DNA from: Planctomycetota bacterium
Lineage (GTDB): Bacteria; Planctomycetota; Phycisphaerae; WQYP01
DNA length: 20,428 nucleotides
Assembly (NCBI GenBank): GCA_021799715.1
Contig: JAJYZY010000037.1
Location: forward strand, 1 to 20,428
Reading direction: 5' to 3'
Each line of letters begins with the position of its first letter. Position 1 is the stretch's first letter. Made by a program: the position numbers and the translations under genes. Shown here one piece after another: positions 1 through 7,857 of this stretch. Below the pieces are notes generated by a model. It saw nothing but the letters and a program-made list of their open reading frames with translations. It made no database searches and was not told where the DNA came from.

Positions 1-11
1 GCCGGTGAAAA

Positions 12-110
12 TCAAATCGTGTACCACCTCACATAACCGCAAAGCCCGCATAATATAAGCATGAAACCAAGGTTGCTATCATCTTTAACCGGACAGTAGT
101 GATTTGGCAT
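12..110 (-). CDS. Possible 32-residue small membrane protein (weak)
   Basis: This is a short reading frame with an ATG at 110 and a TGA at 12-14. AGGAG lies about 10 bases upstream of the ATG, a little far but usable. The product starts MPNHYCPV, has a polar middle, and then a hydrophobic stretch (FMLILCGLCGYV) followed by a short basic/aromatic end, so it could be a tiny membrane peptide. I do not recognise it. At this length a chance ORF is quite likely; the SD-like site and the hydrophobic segment are the only support. Confidence 0.22.
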   Translation of the reverse strand: MPNHYCPVKDDSNLGFMLILCGLCGYVRWYTI

Positions 111-261
111 ATTGAAGATTCTCCTGATAAAAATGCGCCGAGCAATGAGTACCGCAGGCGGCGAAAGCTCAATTACAAGGTCCGTTCCTCATACCAATGC
201 CCGCCGCGATTTAAGGCAATAGATGCTCGATTCATGCCTTTTTCCCATGGGCACGCCCGCT

Positions 262-281
262 AAACAGCCGCGAGGCTGTTT
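262..281 (-). terminator. Hairpin 44 bases after pheT, possible terminator
   Basis: AAACAGCC and GGCTGTTT form a perfect 8-bp stem around a 4-base loop (GCGA on the plus strand, TCGC on the minus strand). It lies 44 bases past the pheT stop codon. On the minus strand the stem ends in TTT but no longer T-run follows, so this is at best a weak intrinsic terminator or an RNA 3'-end stabiliser. GCGA would be a GNRA tetraloop if the RNA came from the plus strand. Confidence 0.35.
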
Positions 282-324
282 GAATCCCACGGCGTCGCAC
301 TTCCACGATCCCTGGTTTGGAGAT

Positions 325-2343
325 CTATCGCAAGGTTGCGTTAAATCGTTGGGCAAGCACGGTCAAAATTGACGCAACTTGCTGATCTACCTGCTCTGAA
401 CGCAATGTGGATTGGGGATCGCGGAATACAAGCGTTAACGTCACGCTCTTTTTGCCCGACCCGATTTGAGCATTCCGGAAGGTTCCGACAAATTCAACAC
501 CTTCCAGAAATTGAAACGTATTTATTTCAACGGCCGCGGCAATGTCCGCCCAGCGCACCGCGTTGGCAACCACAATTGATAAATCCCTCCGCATCGCCGG
601 AAACCGCGGCAACGGTGAAGCCCGGCGAACAGAATTGAAAATGCTGATTACCTTTTCCAAATCCAATTCCGCGGCGGCCACGCCATGACGCAAATCATAA
701 TATTTCAGAACGCTGGGAGCGATCAATCCGACGCAACCAATATCGGTTGTCGTTTCATTTATCCGCATCATACAACGACCACCGACACCTGATGTCAGAA
801 ATGGAAAATCTTCAGGTGAAATAATCATTCCGGCGGCGGGATTCAAACGTTGCAGCAATTCCCGCACCGCGCCAAGAATCAGGGATAAATCATCGGCAAT
901 CAGCGCCAGACGGCGCTGTTCCGTTGGAGCCGCGGAACTTGATAAATCCTGCCGGAAAACACTGCAATATTCAAAAAGCCGGGCGTCGGCGGTACCATTA
1001 TTCTGGTTCAGCGCCCGTGCCCGCAGCAATCCGGACAATATGGATGGGCGCAGGGCATTCTCGGCTTTACGCACCAATTCGCTTACCCGCAGCACCTGAG
1101 TCCCCGGCGGCAAAAACTGCCGGGCCTCGTTCTGATCGACAAAGCTATGCGTAATGGCTTCAGAAAATCCGCAGGCACACAGCATGTTTCGAATGGCCCG
1201 AATGGCCGCCGCCGGATAATCCATTGGCGGAACTTGATGCGACACCATACTCCGAACCGGCACGTTGCCGTAGCCCCATAGTCGCGCAACTTCCTCAATG
1301 AGATCAATTTCGCGGGTAATATCCGACCGGAAACTTGGCACGGAACAGACGATAATACCGTCTTTAACTTCCGGGGATAATTCAAGCCGATGGAGAATAT
1401 CCAGAACATCATCCAATGGCACCTGAACGCCGAGGATGGCCGCTATGCGACCGGGGCGCAATGAGACGGGGATGGAACTAACATTGACACTACCCGCCGA
1501 AACACAGCCGGGTGCGATCTGTCCCCCCGCCACTTCCTGTATCAGCGCCGCCGCCCGACGGGATGCATATTCCGCCATGGCCGGGTCAATTCCACGTTCA
1601 AAGCGAAACGAAGAATCGCTGAATAATGTCAGCGTCCGCGCTGTGGAGCGGATAGATAACGGATTGAACCGGGCGGATTCCAGAACGATATCCACCGTGG
1701 ATTCCGTAACTTCGCTGGATTGCCCCCCCATCACACCCGCAACGGCCAGCGGTCCGACGGCATCGCCAATGGTCATCATGGAATCGTTGAGTTTATAGTT
1801 GCGGCCGTCAATGGCAGTGATAGTTTCTCCATCGGCGGCGGTATCGACCAAAATACGCTGGTCATTAATCTTGGCGGCGTTGAATGCGTGCAGCGGCTGG
1901 CCGGTTTCCATAAGCACAAAATTGGTTACATCAACAACATTGTTGACACTGCGCAAGCCTATGGATTCCAGGGCGTCGCGCAACCATTGCGGCGACGGAC
2001 CAACTTTTACATTGCGGATCAGGCGGGCGGAATAATAGGAACACAATTCCGGCACCAGAATCTTCACGGCAATTGAGGAGGCCGCTGGTTCACCGGATTC
2101 CTCCAGAGCCACCTGCGGCATGGTGAATTTGAGTTTGAATAACGCGGCTAACTCCCGCGCTAGGCCGATATGGCTGAAACAATCCGTTCGGTTGCTGGTA
2201 ACTTCCACATCCAGCACATCCGTGCCATGCGACTGATGCACATTTTCCACCACCAGTCCGGCATGAATCAGCGATTCTTGAGCGGCGTTGGCCGCGGGTA
2301 CGGAATCGAGATAGCGGGCGATCCAGTTAAGGGCAATTTTCAT
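325..2343 (-). CDS. pheT: Phenylalanine--tRNA ligase beta subunit, short form
   Basis: This is the beta subunit of the cytoplasmic (alpha-beta)2 enzyme that charges tRNA-Phe. The 672-residue product begins MKIALNWIARYLDS, typical of PheT. It contains the B3/B4 and B5 regions (VTSNRTDC near residue 53, RSVNNVVDVTNFV near 135, RFERGIDPAMAE near 252). The C-terminal ferredoxin-like anticodon-binding domain is also present (PRFPAMRRDLSIVV near 585). The protein is about 110-120 residues shorter than the E. coli and Thermus proteins because the sequence goes from GLVVENV straight to DVLDVEVTSNR, skipping the OB-fold tRNA-binding domain B2. The ATG at 2343 is preferred over a TTG four codons upstream because it gives the normal N-terminus and has GGGA about 8 bases upstream. 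It starts 18 bases after nuoC and is probably co-transcribed with it. pheS is not in the window. Confidence 0.95.
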   Translation of the reverse strand: MKIALNWIARYLDSVPAANAAQESLIHAGLVVENVHQSHGTDVLDVEVTSNRTDCFSHIGLARELAALFKLKFTMPQVALEESGEPAASSIAVKILVPELCSYYSARLIRNVKVGPSPQWLRDALESIGLRSVNNVVDVTNFVLMETGQPLHAFNAAKINDQRILVDTAADGETITAIDGRNYKLNDSMMTIGDAVGPLAVAGVMGGQSSEVTESTVDIVLESARFNPLSIRSTARTLTLFSDSSFRFERGIDPAMAEYASRRAAALIQEVAGGQIAPGCVSAGSVNVSSIPVSLRPGRIAAILGVQVPLDDVLDILHRLELSPEVKDGIIVCSVPSFRSDITREIDLIEEVARLWGYGNVPVRSMVSHQVPPMDYPAAAIRAIRNMLCACGFSEAITHSFVDQNEARQFLPPGTQVLRVSELVRKAENALRPSILSGLLRARALNQNNGTADARLFEYCSVFRQDLSSSAAPTEQRRLALIADDLSLILGAVRELLQRLNPAAGMIISPEDFPFLTSGVGGRCMMRINETTTDIGCVGLIAPSVLKYYDLRHGVAAAELDLEKVISIFNSVRRASPLPRFPAMRRDLSIVVANAVRWADIAAAVEINTFQFLEGVEFVGTFRNAQIGSGKKSVTLTLVFRDPQSTLRSEQVDQQVASILTVLAQRFNATLR

Positions 2344-2361
2344 GCAGCATCCCAAGCGTGA

Positions 2362-2880
2362 TTATGAGGATTGACGGGAAATGACCGGATAGTTTTCGCG
2401 TTCACCCAAACCGGTGACCGGGTAATCCTTGCGCAATGGATTGGATTGAAAGCTGTCCCAGGTGAGAATGCGGCGTAAATCCGGATGATTCGTAAATTTT
2501 ATGCCGAACATATCAAATGCTTCCCGCTCCAACCATTCCGCGCCGGCGTAGAGCGGCACCAGAGATGGAATAGTCAATTCACTTTCATTAACAAATATCC
2601 GCACGATCAGACGGGGCGTACATTTTTCCACGCTATTAAATACGTACACCAGACCGAAGCGCGGCTTATCCCAACTCGGATAGTTCAGGTAATCCACGCA
2701 GGTAATATCGGAAAGCATGTCATAGCGCAAGTCTGGATCATCGCGCAAAAATCTGATTACTTCAATGAATTGCTCGCGCGGCACGGAAACTTGCGTCTGG
2801 CCGCGAAAGCTGGCACCTTTCAGGCCAAGGCCGGGGAACTTTTCTTTCAGTCGTATCGCCGCTGGATGATCGATTGCCAT
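2362..2880 (-). CDS. nuoC: NADH-quinone oxidoreductase subunit C (30 kDa subunit)
   Basis: NuoC is part of the peripheral arm of respiratory complex I, where it packs against NuoD near the quinone site. The 172-residue product has the family signature near its C-terminus: EREAFDMFGIKF, then HPDLRRIL, then NPLRKDYPVTG. ATG at 2880 is chosen because GGAG lies 10 bases upstream and the product then starts MAIDHPAAIRLKEKFPG; the open frame extends further to 2958 but that part is not family-like. Complex I genes normally cluster as nuoA-N, yet here nuoC has no other nuo gene beside it: pheT follows after 18 bases and a 368-bp gap precedes it. A remote nuo cluster lacking nuoC, or a second copy of nuoC elsewhere, would explain this. 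There is no sign of truncation. Confidence 0.93.
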   Translation of the reverse strand: MAIDHPAAIRLKEKFPGLGLKGASFRGQTQVSVPREQFIEVIRFLRDDPDLRYDMLSDITCVDYLNYPSWDKPRFGLVYVFNSVEKCTPRLIVRIFVNESELTIPSLVPLYAGAEWLEREAFDMFGIKFTNHPDLRRILTWDSFQSNPLRKDYPVTGLGERENYPVISRQSS

Positions 2881-2925
2881 ACTATATGAACTCCGAGAAT
2901 TCCTAAGCACACCCATAAACCATTG

Positions 2926-2931
2926 AGTATA
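2926..2931 (-). promoter_or_regulatory. Possible -10 element upstream of nuoC
   Basis: On the minus strand TATACT lies about 46 bases before the nuoC ATG. A perfect TTGACA occurs farther upstream (2966-2971), but 34 bases separate the two, which does not fit sigma-70 spacing. Either the -10 acts with a poor -35, or TTGACA pairs with a poor -10 nearer to it. Confidence 0.28.
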
Positions 2932-3022
2932 GCGGCGGCCCGGCGGATTATCCATCATTGGGGATTGTCAAAACGCGGGGCAGAGGCATTTTATACCGAT
3001 TGATGCCGACAGAATCCGGCTA

Positions 3023-3042
3023 TCCCATCAGGTCTGATGGGA
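3023..3042. repeat. Strong inverted repeat in the nif3-nuoC gap
   Basis: TCCCATCAG and CTGATGGGA are perfect 9-bp complements around a 2-base centre. Outside them CCGGC (near 3016-3020) and GCCGG (near 3046-3050) can extend the stem across a small internal loop, giving about 14 base pairs. No T-run follows on either strand, so it is not a standard terminator. It could be an RNA structure or a protein-binding palindrome. Confidence 0.55.
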
Positions 3043-3248
3043 AATGCCGGGCTATCCAGACCGCATGTGCGTCTTTACGCACGATTGTACGTTGCCGGTG
3101 ACACATGCAATCCGATTGCGACGATTGGAATGTGGCGGCTCCGAATCCCGAATCCTCCGTTGCACAGAGTTGACCGTTGGGCCCGGACTGTGGGACAAGG
3201 GCCTGCAGATTCATCGCGGCACGGGCAAATTGCCGAGGGGAATTGGGA

Positions 3249-4475
3249 TTAAAACTGACTCGGAATCATTGCCGCTTTTGCCATCGCCGAATGACAATCG
3301 GGAAATGACCGGTTTAAACTCGTGCACAGTGAAGAAAGCACCGGTTGCTCACTGGCGGCGTGTCCGAGCATGATCGCAGATACTCCCGCGGCTTGAAAGG
3401 CCAGCATATCATGATGCTTCAATTCACCGGTGATTACGCAGTCAAGCTTCAATCCGCACTGCAAGGGCATGGTAGAGCAACTGCCGGCGACAATCCCGAC
3501 GGTTTTTATGTGGTGATTTTCATCGCCGAGTACCTGCACGGTTTTCAGGCCAAGATTGATTTTACAGCGGCGCGCTAATGTTTGCACGGTTTCACCGGCG
3601 GGTAGATCGGCGATGCGCCCCATTCCCGGCTCGACTTTTTCAGATTCCATCACCAGAAGATCATAAGCGGGTTCCTCATACGGATGAACGCGGCGTAATG
3701 CGGATACTACCTGTTGAATCCGCGCTTCCGGAACGATGGTTTCAAACCGAATCTCACGAACGAATTCGAGCTGTCCGCTGGTACCAACCGCGGGCGATGT
3801 GTCATCATCGCCGAAGAAGGTTCCCGTACCCGGCGTGCGGAAACTGCACTGTGTGTAATGGCTGAATTCGCCAATTGTCCCGGCACCAGCATCAAACACC
3901 GCCGCCGCAACTTCCTCAACATGTTTCTCCGGTACAAACGTTACAAGTTTGAGATGCTTACCCGGCGGACGGCGCTGCATTAACGAACCGCGCGGAGCCA
4001 GTCCCAAGGCGGCCGCGAGGACATCATTGGTGCCCAATGCGGCGGCGTCCAGGGCGGTGTGCGGACTGTAAATCCAAGTTCTATTCTGGGCCAGTTCCAG
4101 CGCCAGATCGGCGGGGGTATCGCCCTGAACACAAAGTCGATCCAGAGGTTTGAAAATCGGAGGGTGATAGCAGATCAGCAAATCCACGGATTCAGCAAGG
4201 CATTGATCGCGAACGGCGGCGGTTAAATCCAACGCTACGAGGATATGCCGTATCCGCTGCTGACTGTGCATTTGCCGGCGCGGGCCAACCAGCAGCCCCA
4301 CTTTGTCCCAGGGTTCCGCCAGATGCGGAGGAATAACCGCATCAAGATAATCGAGAACGGATTGTAACGTTGCGGCACCATCCGGATTGTCAGCTTCATT
4401 TGACAGATTATGCGCGGGCTGCTTTTTTCCCGCGGTTTTTTGATTTTGTTTGGACAGCTTACCGCGCTTGGCCAT
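3249..4475 (-). CDS. Nif3-like dinuclear metal-centre protein with PII-like insert
   Basis: The Nif3/YbgI/YqfO family forms hexameric toroids with a dinuclear metal site in each subunit. Their reaction is not settled (they are listed as GTP cyclohydrolase 1 type 2 homologues). The 408-residue product has a lysine-rich N-terminal tail, then AEPWDKVGLLVG, CYHPPIF, IYSPHTALDAA and, near the C-terminus, GELKHHDML and GHAASE, which carry the expected His/Asp/Glu metal ligands. Between the two halves (about 175-285) is the inserted domain found in YqfO-type members, ending VHPYEEPAYDLL. The first His of the usual HHP ligand pair is Tyr. ATG at 4475 is chosen because AGGAG lies 7 bases upstream. The start overlaps the end of the class IV aminotransferase gene by 17 bases, so the two are likely translationally coupled. 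Confidence 0.9.
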   Translation of the reverse strand: MAKRGKLSKQNQKTAGKKQPAHNLSNEADNPDGAATLQSVLDYLDAVIPPHLAEPWDKVGLLVGPRRQMHSQQRIRHILVALDLTAAVRDQCLAESVDLLICYHPPIFKPLDRLCVQGDTPADLALELAQNRTWIYSPHTALDAAALGTNDVLAAALGLAPRGSLMQRRPPGKHLKLVTFVPEKHVEEVAAAVFDAGAGTIGEFSHYTQCSFRTPGTGTFFGDDDTSPAVGTSGQLEFVREIRFETIVPEARIQQVVSALRRVHPYEEPAYDLLVMESEKVEPGMGRIADLPAGETVQTLARRCKINLGLKTVQVLGDENHHIKTVGIVAGSCSTMPLQCGLKLDCVITGELKHHDMLAFQAAGVSAIMLGHAASEQPVLSSLCTSLNRSFPDCHSAMAKAAMIPSQF

Positions 4476-5382
4476 GGCTCTGCTCCTGAATAAAAGCGTT
4501 ATATAATCCACTGAGGCGTTGGGTGATTGGCCCGGGCTTATGATCCCCCACCGCGTGGCGTTCGATGTAGGTCACGGGCATGACCCCCATGATGGAATTG
4601 GTTAAGAAAATCTCGCGGGCGGAGAGAACATCATGAATGGTCATCAATTTTTCAACCGCCGGAATCGCATTTTCAGCGCATAACCGCAGAATATGCTTGC
4701 GCGTAATTCCCGGCAACGCCAGTCGCGGCGCAAAACTGCCGTTATCACTGGGTTTGGCGGGAATTACCGGTGCGCGAAATTGGGTCGGCGGCGTGGCAAG
4801 TGAACCATCGGCGAAGACAATAAAGACATTGCTGACGCACGCTTCCGCCAGGAGCTTATCAGCACTGGTAAACCAGAGCGCCTCACCGGCATGAACCGCG
4901 CGGGCCTCGCGTAAAGCCATAAGTCGATCAAGATAGCTCGTGGTTTTGTGGCCCGTCAGCGGCCCCATTGGATTTTGCGCATACTGCGAAACAATGACCG
5001 CCATACCCGCTTCATATAAGGCCGGAGCATACGGTTCAAAGGGAACTACGGAGAGCACGATGGAAAATTCCTCATCCGTCGTTGCACGAGTGTCGCCGCG
5101 TGATATGGTAATCCGAACCCGCGCATCGCTGATATGATGCAATTCCAGCAGGTCGGTTATCCACTCCGCGGTGATCCGGATGTCAAGTTGAATATCCATG
5201 CCCAGACAGCGGCCACTGTCGGTAAGACGTTCGAGATGATCGGCCAGATTCAACGGCGTTCCATTCAGCACGCGGATGGTTTCAAACAGGCCCGCACCAT
5301 GCAGAAAGCCGGCGTCGAAGGATGAAATATGGGCATCTTCCGCAGGAACAATCTGACCATTTAGTACAATAAAATCCGACAT
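4459..5382 (-). CDS. Class IV aminotransferase (4-amino-4-deoxychorismate lyase / branched-chain aminotransferase type)
   Basis: This is a PLP enzyme of fold type IV, 307 residues, the usual length for PabC, IlvE and D-amino acid transaminase. Visible landmarks are SFDAGFLHGAGLFETIRV (about 21-38), DHLERL (48-53), the PLP lysine K146 in GHKTTSYLDRL, the PLP-phosphate region EACVSNVF (180-187), LPGITR, and the late EIFLTNSIMGVMPV segment. The KTTSYL context and the compact length fit PabC (folate pathway) at least as well as IlvE, but substrate cannot be read from sequence alone, so no symbol is given. It starts 30 bases after rsmA and overlaps nif3. A weak GCGAG precedes the ATG. Confidence 0.88.
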   Translation of the reverse strand: MSDFIVLNGQIVPAEDAHISSFDAGFLHGAGLFETIRVLNGTPLNLADHLERLTDSGRCLGMDIQLDIRITAEWITDLLELHHISDARVRITISRGDTRATTDEEFSIVLSVVPFEPYAPALYEAGMAVIVSQYAQNPMGPLTGHKTTSYLDRLMALREARAVHAGEALWFTSADKLLAEACVSNVFIVFADGSLATPPTQFRAPVIPAKPSDNGSFAPRLALPGITRKHILRLCAENAIPAVEKLMTIHDVLSAREIFLTNSIMGVMPVTYIERHAVGDHKPGPITQRLSGLYNAFIQEQSHGQAR

Positions 5383-5412
5383 ACGTTCGCTCGCTTGTTA
5401 AACGCTACAATA

Positions 5413-6324
5413 TCAACTCGGCCAACATTGGGAAAGCTGCAGGAATTCTTCCGGTGCCAGTGTTTCCGACCGGCGCCCCGGATCAAAGCCGATGGCCCGC
5501 AGCTTATCGAGCACCTCCGCGGCGGCGTGTGAATCGAAAGAATGGCGGATAGCATTGCTGATATTCTGGCGGCGATGTGAAAACAAATTGGATACCGTAC
5601 TCTGCAGCGTCCGGACATTATGGATACGGGATAATTTTTCCATCGATGGAACAATTCGCACCAGGGCGGATCGCACCTTGGGCGGCGGCCAGAATGCTCC
5701 CGGCGCAATGTTTGCCAGCACTTCCACATCGGCCATCAATGCAATCAATACCGAAATGGAACCGTAGTGTCCGGTACCGGCTGCGGCCCGCATGCGTTGT
5801 CCCACCTCCCACTGCACGGTAAAAACCAGGCGTTCAAAGTTCATGGGCGGAGCGGCAATATTATTTGAAGCGACGACGCACTGAGCTGCAAGAATATCGA
5901 TGATCAGCGGACTGGCGACATTGTAGGGAAGATTGGAAACCAGTTTGGCGGAACCGGTCCATGCCGTCGTTGGTCTAAGGGAACGCAAGGCATCGATTAC
6001 CACGGGATTCAAACAATGCTTTCCCTCCAGTGCATCCGCGGTTATCCACCGCACATTCGATAACCCAGCCCAATAGCTTGAAGCCGCGGCCAGCAATGGC
6101 GCATCAAGATCAACCGCTAAAACCGCGGAGACCAGCGGTGACAGGCGGGATGTTAAGTTTCCCGGGCCGGGGCCTACTTCCAGAACAATATCTTCCGGTG
6201 ACAGCGCCGCAGCGGCGATGATCTGATCAAGCACCCGCTGATCCATCATGAAGTGCTGGCCAAGGCGGCGTGTGGGACGCGTACCCGCGGCGGCCAGAAT
6301 TTCTTCAATTTGTTTTCGTTGCAT
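5413..6324 (-). CDS. rsmA: 16S rRNA (adenine1518-N6/adenine1519-N6)-dimethyltransferase
   Basis: RsmA (KsgA) dimethylates two adjacent adenines in helix 45 of 16S rRNA late in small-subunit assembly, using S-adenosylmethionine. The 303-residue product shows the N-terminal RLGQHFMMD (20-28), SAM motif I VLEVGPGPGNLT (47-58), the acidic VDLDAPLL that follows it, and the catalytic NLPY (131-134) in KLVSNLPYNVASPL. The C-terminal FSHRRQNISNAI segment is typical of the helical rRNA-binding part. The frame opens with a GTG at 6366, but ATG at 6324 gives the normal short lead before the RLGQHF motif, although its ribosome binding site (TTGGAAA) is weak. It lies between the membrane protein gene and the aminotransferase gene in a compact co-directional run. 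Confidence 0.95.
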   Translation of the reverse strand: MQRKQIEEILAAAGTRPTRRLGQHFMMDQRVLDQIIAAAALSPEDIVLEVGPGPGNLTSRLSPLVSAVLAVDLDAPLLAAASSYWAGLSNVRWITADALEGKHCLNPVVIDALRSLRPTTAWTGSAKLVSNLPYNVASPLIIDILAAQCVVASNNIAAPPMNFERLVFTVQWEVGQRMRAAAGTGHYGSISVLIALMADVEVLANIAPGAFWPPPKVRSALVRIVPSMEKLSRIHNVRTLQSTVSNLFSHRRQNISNAIRHSFDSHAAAEVLDKLRAIGFDPGRRSETLAPEEFLQLSQCWPS

Positions 6325-6386
6325 TGCTGTTTTCCAAACACAGTGTCCAGCGAAGGTGAAAGACACTTCAATCAGGCCACCGTGAA

Positions 6387-7217
6387 TTACGGCTTCGGAA
6401 CAAGTTCAAAGGTCATTGCCGCGGGCTGCCGTCGTCCCGCGGCGTCAACGGAAGGTCCCTGGATAAGAAGTTTTTCGATGATCAGAGTTCGATGATTCAG
6501 ACGCAATGCCGTGGAAAACGGCTTTCCGGAAAATATGGCGGCAACGGAATTGACAATTTGCGGCGTGGCTGTCCGGGCGTACCGTGGTCCGGCATACACA
6601 TCGATGATGTTTTGCACCACCGGTGCCAGTCGCGGCAGCACCGCTTTTAACCGATCCGTAATCAGGGACGACGGCAGGGGAAAATTACCGATGCGCAGGG
6701 AATCGATGGTAATATGGGCCTGGGGCGCCGCATCAGCGTTGTGGATTAAATCAACCGCCACGCCGACACTGGCAACGGCGTTTCCCGGCACCCGGCTGTC
6801 GCGCGCGGCAAAGGTGATGTGATTATTCGTCAAACGGACATACGGATCAGTCAGGCCGCCGGGGTTGGCAGGTGCCTTATTTTTTTTTGGCACGCCATAG
6901 GCCACCGCCAGAAGACTGTTAATTTCCCTCTGGGTAATCGTCCAGGTAATTACCCCAAGTTTTGGACTGCGCAGCTTATTCCTTAACGCCATCAGCGAAG
7001 CCTGCGCATGATCGGCCTGATTATAGACCGCATCGTTCATGGTATGAATGGGACGATACCAGTATGGCGGGAGAATCATTAAAGCCGCGATGGCCGCGAG
7101 AATCAACGCACAGAGAACCAGCACCGCCACAAGCCAGCTTGTGGTTGATTTCGGACGGTAACGCCCGCCGGGAAATATCGAGCGCTTTCGGCGGCTGGAG
7201 GTGGATGTTGTGTTCAT
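6387..7217 (-). CDS. Single-pass membrane protein of unknown function
   Basis: I do not recognise a family. The 276-residue product has a basic cytoplasmic N-terminus (SSRRKRS, ending about residue 27), one strong membrane helix (about 28-50, WLVAVLVLCALILAAIAAL) and a large outside domain. That domain has the motif WTITQREINSLLAV and a C-terminal half with alternating beta-like segments (HITFAARD, ASVGVAVDL, AQAHITIDSLRIG) that resembles lipid-binding or AsmA-like periplasmic domains only in general style. ATG at 7217 is chosen because GGAGG lies 5 bases upstream; the open frame extends to 7421 but that part would overlap the DUF192 gene. It begins 13 bases after that gene and is likely translated from the same mRNA. 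Confidence 0.8.
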   Translation of the reverse strand: MNTTSTSSRRKRSIFPGGRYRPKSTTSWLVAVLVLCALILAAIAALMILPPYWYRPIHTMNDAVYNQADHAQASLMALRNKLRSPKLGVITWTITQREINSLLAVAYGVPKKNKAPANPGGLTDPYVRLTNNHITFAARDSRVPGNAVASVGVAVDLIHNADAAPQAHITIDSLRIGNFPLPSSLITDRLKAVLPRLAPVVQNIIDVYAGPRYARTATPQIVNSVAAIFSGKPFSTALRLNHRTLIIEKLLIQGPSVDAAGRRQPAAMTFELVPKP

Positions 7218-7230
7218 AATTGCCTCCATG

Positions 7231-7782
7231 TCATGATGCGCCCGATGATTTAAGCCGATCCGAGGCGGGCAATAATGGAATATGTATGCGCATGGCATGA
7301 TGTAATTGCAGATCCTTGAACGCACCGGCATTGAGTTCAATGGCGAAGCGAATCGGTTGCCCGCTGGGGTACAATTTCCGGCCATGATCCGGCTGCATGG
7401 TGTAATGCCGGACGATGACACCTTGCTGATTGAGAAACACCAAATCCAGTGGAATAAAGGTGTGCTTCATCCAGAACGTCTGCGGGCCGTTGTGCTGAAA
7501 TACAAACAACATACCGCGGTTGCCGGGCATGTGATGTAGATACATTAAGCCGCGGTCACGTGTTCGCGTCGTGGCCGCCACCCAGAGTTTGATGGTTTTA
7601 ATTCCGAGTTTCACGGGGACAACCGGCAGTCGCGGATACCGGTTTGGTCCGCCCAGCACAGGTCCACCCTGCCCGGCAATCAAAACGATTAAAGCCGGCA
7701 ATGCCAGCATGACAATAATGATTCTCCGCATTCCCCATTGGCTCATGCCACAGCATTCAAAAAGCTTTTTATTGGGTCTCAT
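7231..7782 (-). CDS. DUF192 family membrane-anchored or secreted protein
   Basis: The 183-residue product has an N-terminal hydrophobic segment (about 20-37, IIIVMLALPALIVLIAG) that serves as signal peptide or anchor, followed by a complete DUF192 domain. Landmarks are VAATTRTRDRGLMYL (68-82), GMLFVF (90-95), TFWMKHTFIPLDLVFL (102-117), and FAIELNAGAF (146-155). The biochemical function of DUF192 is unknown; the domain folds as a small beta barrel and is usually exported. ATG at 7782 is preferred because TCAGGA lies about 8 bases upstream; later in-frame ATGs at 7746 and 7731 would still leave the signal segment. It is first in a run leading to the membrane protein, rsmA and the class IV aminotransferase gene. 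Confidence 0.9.
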   Translation of the reverse strand: MRPNKKLFECCGMSQWGMRRIIIVMLALPALIVLIAGQGGPVLGGPNRYPRLPVVPVKLGIKTIKLWVAATTRTRDRGLMYLHHMPGNRGMLFVFQHNGPQTFWMKHTFIPLDLVFLNQQGVIVRHYTMQPDHGRKLYPSGQPIRFAIELNAGAFKDLQLHHAMRIHIPLLPASDRLKSSGAS

Positions 7783-7817
7783 CCATCATATCCTGACAAC
7801 CAACAATCAAGATACAT

Positions 7818-7823
7818 ATTGTA
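7818..7823 (-). promoter_or_regulatory. Possible -10 element upstream of the DUF192 gene
   Basis: TACAAT on the minus strand lies 35 bases before the DUF192 ATG and would give a leader of about 30 bases. No good -35 hexamer is present at 16-18 bases, so the assignment rests on the -10 alone. Confidence 0.3.
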
Positions 7824-7857
7824 ACGCGAAATAACATTTTCGGGGGATGGTAAGCGG

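Larger units (their letters stand above)
1..324. other. Intergenic region downstream of pheT
   Basis: There is no convincing gene in these 324 bases. They hold a GNRA-type hairpin at 262-281 and one 32-codon minus-strand reading frame at 12-110 with a possible ribosome binding site; both are listed separately. I see no tRNA, no CRISPR-like repeat and no clear promoter. Confidence 0.6.
2881..3248. other. 368-bp gap with several inverted repeats between nif3 and nuoC
   Basis: No protein-like reading frame is visible. The frames that exist (for example a 64-codon minus frame at 3020-3214) have no ribosome binding site and an unconvincing composition. The stretch has several inverted repeats: a nested hairpin around 3015-3050, GTGCGT/ACGCAC with a 4-base loop at 3067-3082, and CAATC/GATTG near 3107-3117. 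It may encode a structured leader or small RNA, or be decayed coding sequence. I could not match it to a known RNA family. Confidence 0.5.

Noticed and set aside
274..295. GTTTGAATCCCAC resembling a tRNA T-arm
   Set aside because: The flanking bases do not form a T-stem, and no acceptor, D or anticodon arms are present.
3006..3060. Sequence fragments resembling the conserved ends of RNase P RNA (ACAGAATCCGGCTAT, and GGGAAATGCCGGGCT shortly after).
   Set aside because: In RNase P the second motif belongs hundreds of bases upstream of the first, with P2/P3 and the specificity domain between. Here they are adjacent in reversed order, and no other conserved RNase P elements were seen on either strand. 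Even a circularly permuted form would lack P2/P3.
3020..3214. 64-codon minus-strand frame in the nif3-nuoC gap
   Set aside because: No ribosome binding site and an unconvincing composition; inverted repeats run through it.
5492..5822. Plus-strand open frames opposite rsmA
   Set aside because: They are shadows of a clear rsmA reading frame, with no family motifs and Arg/Ser/Pro/Ala-rich composition.
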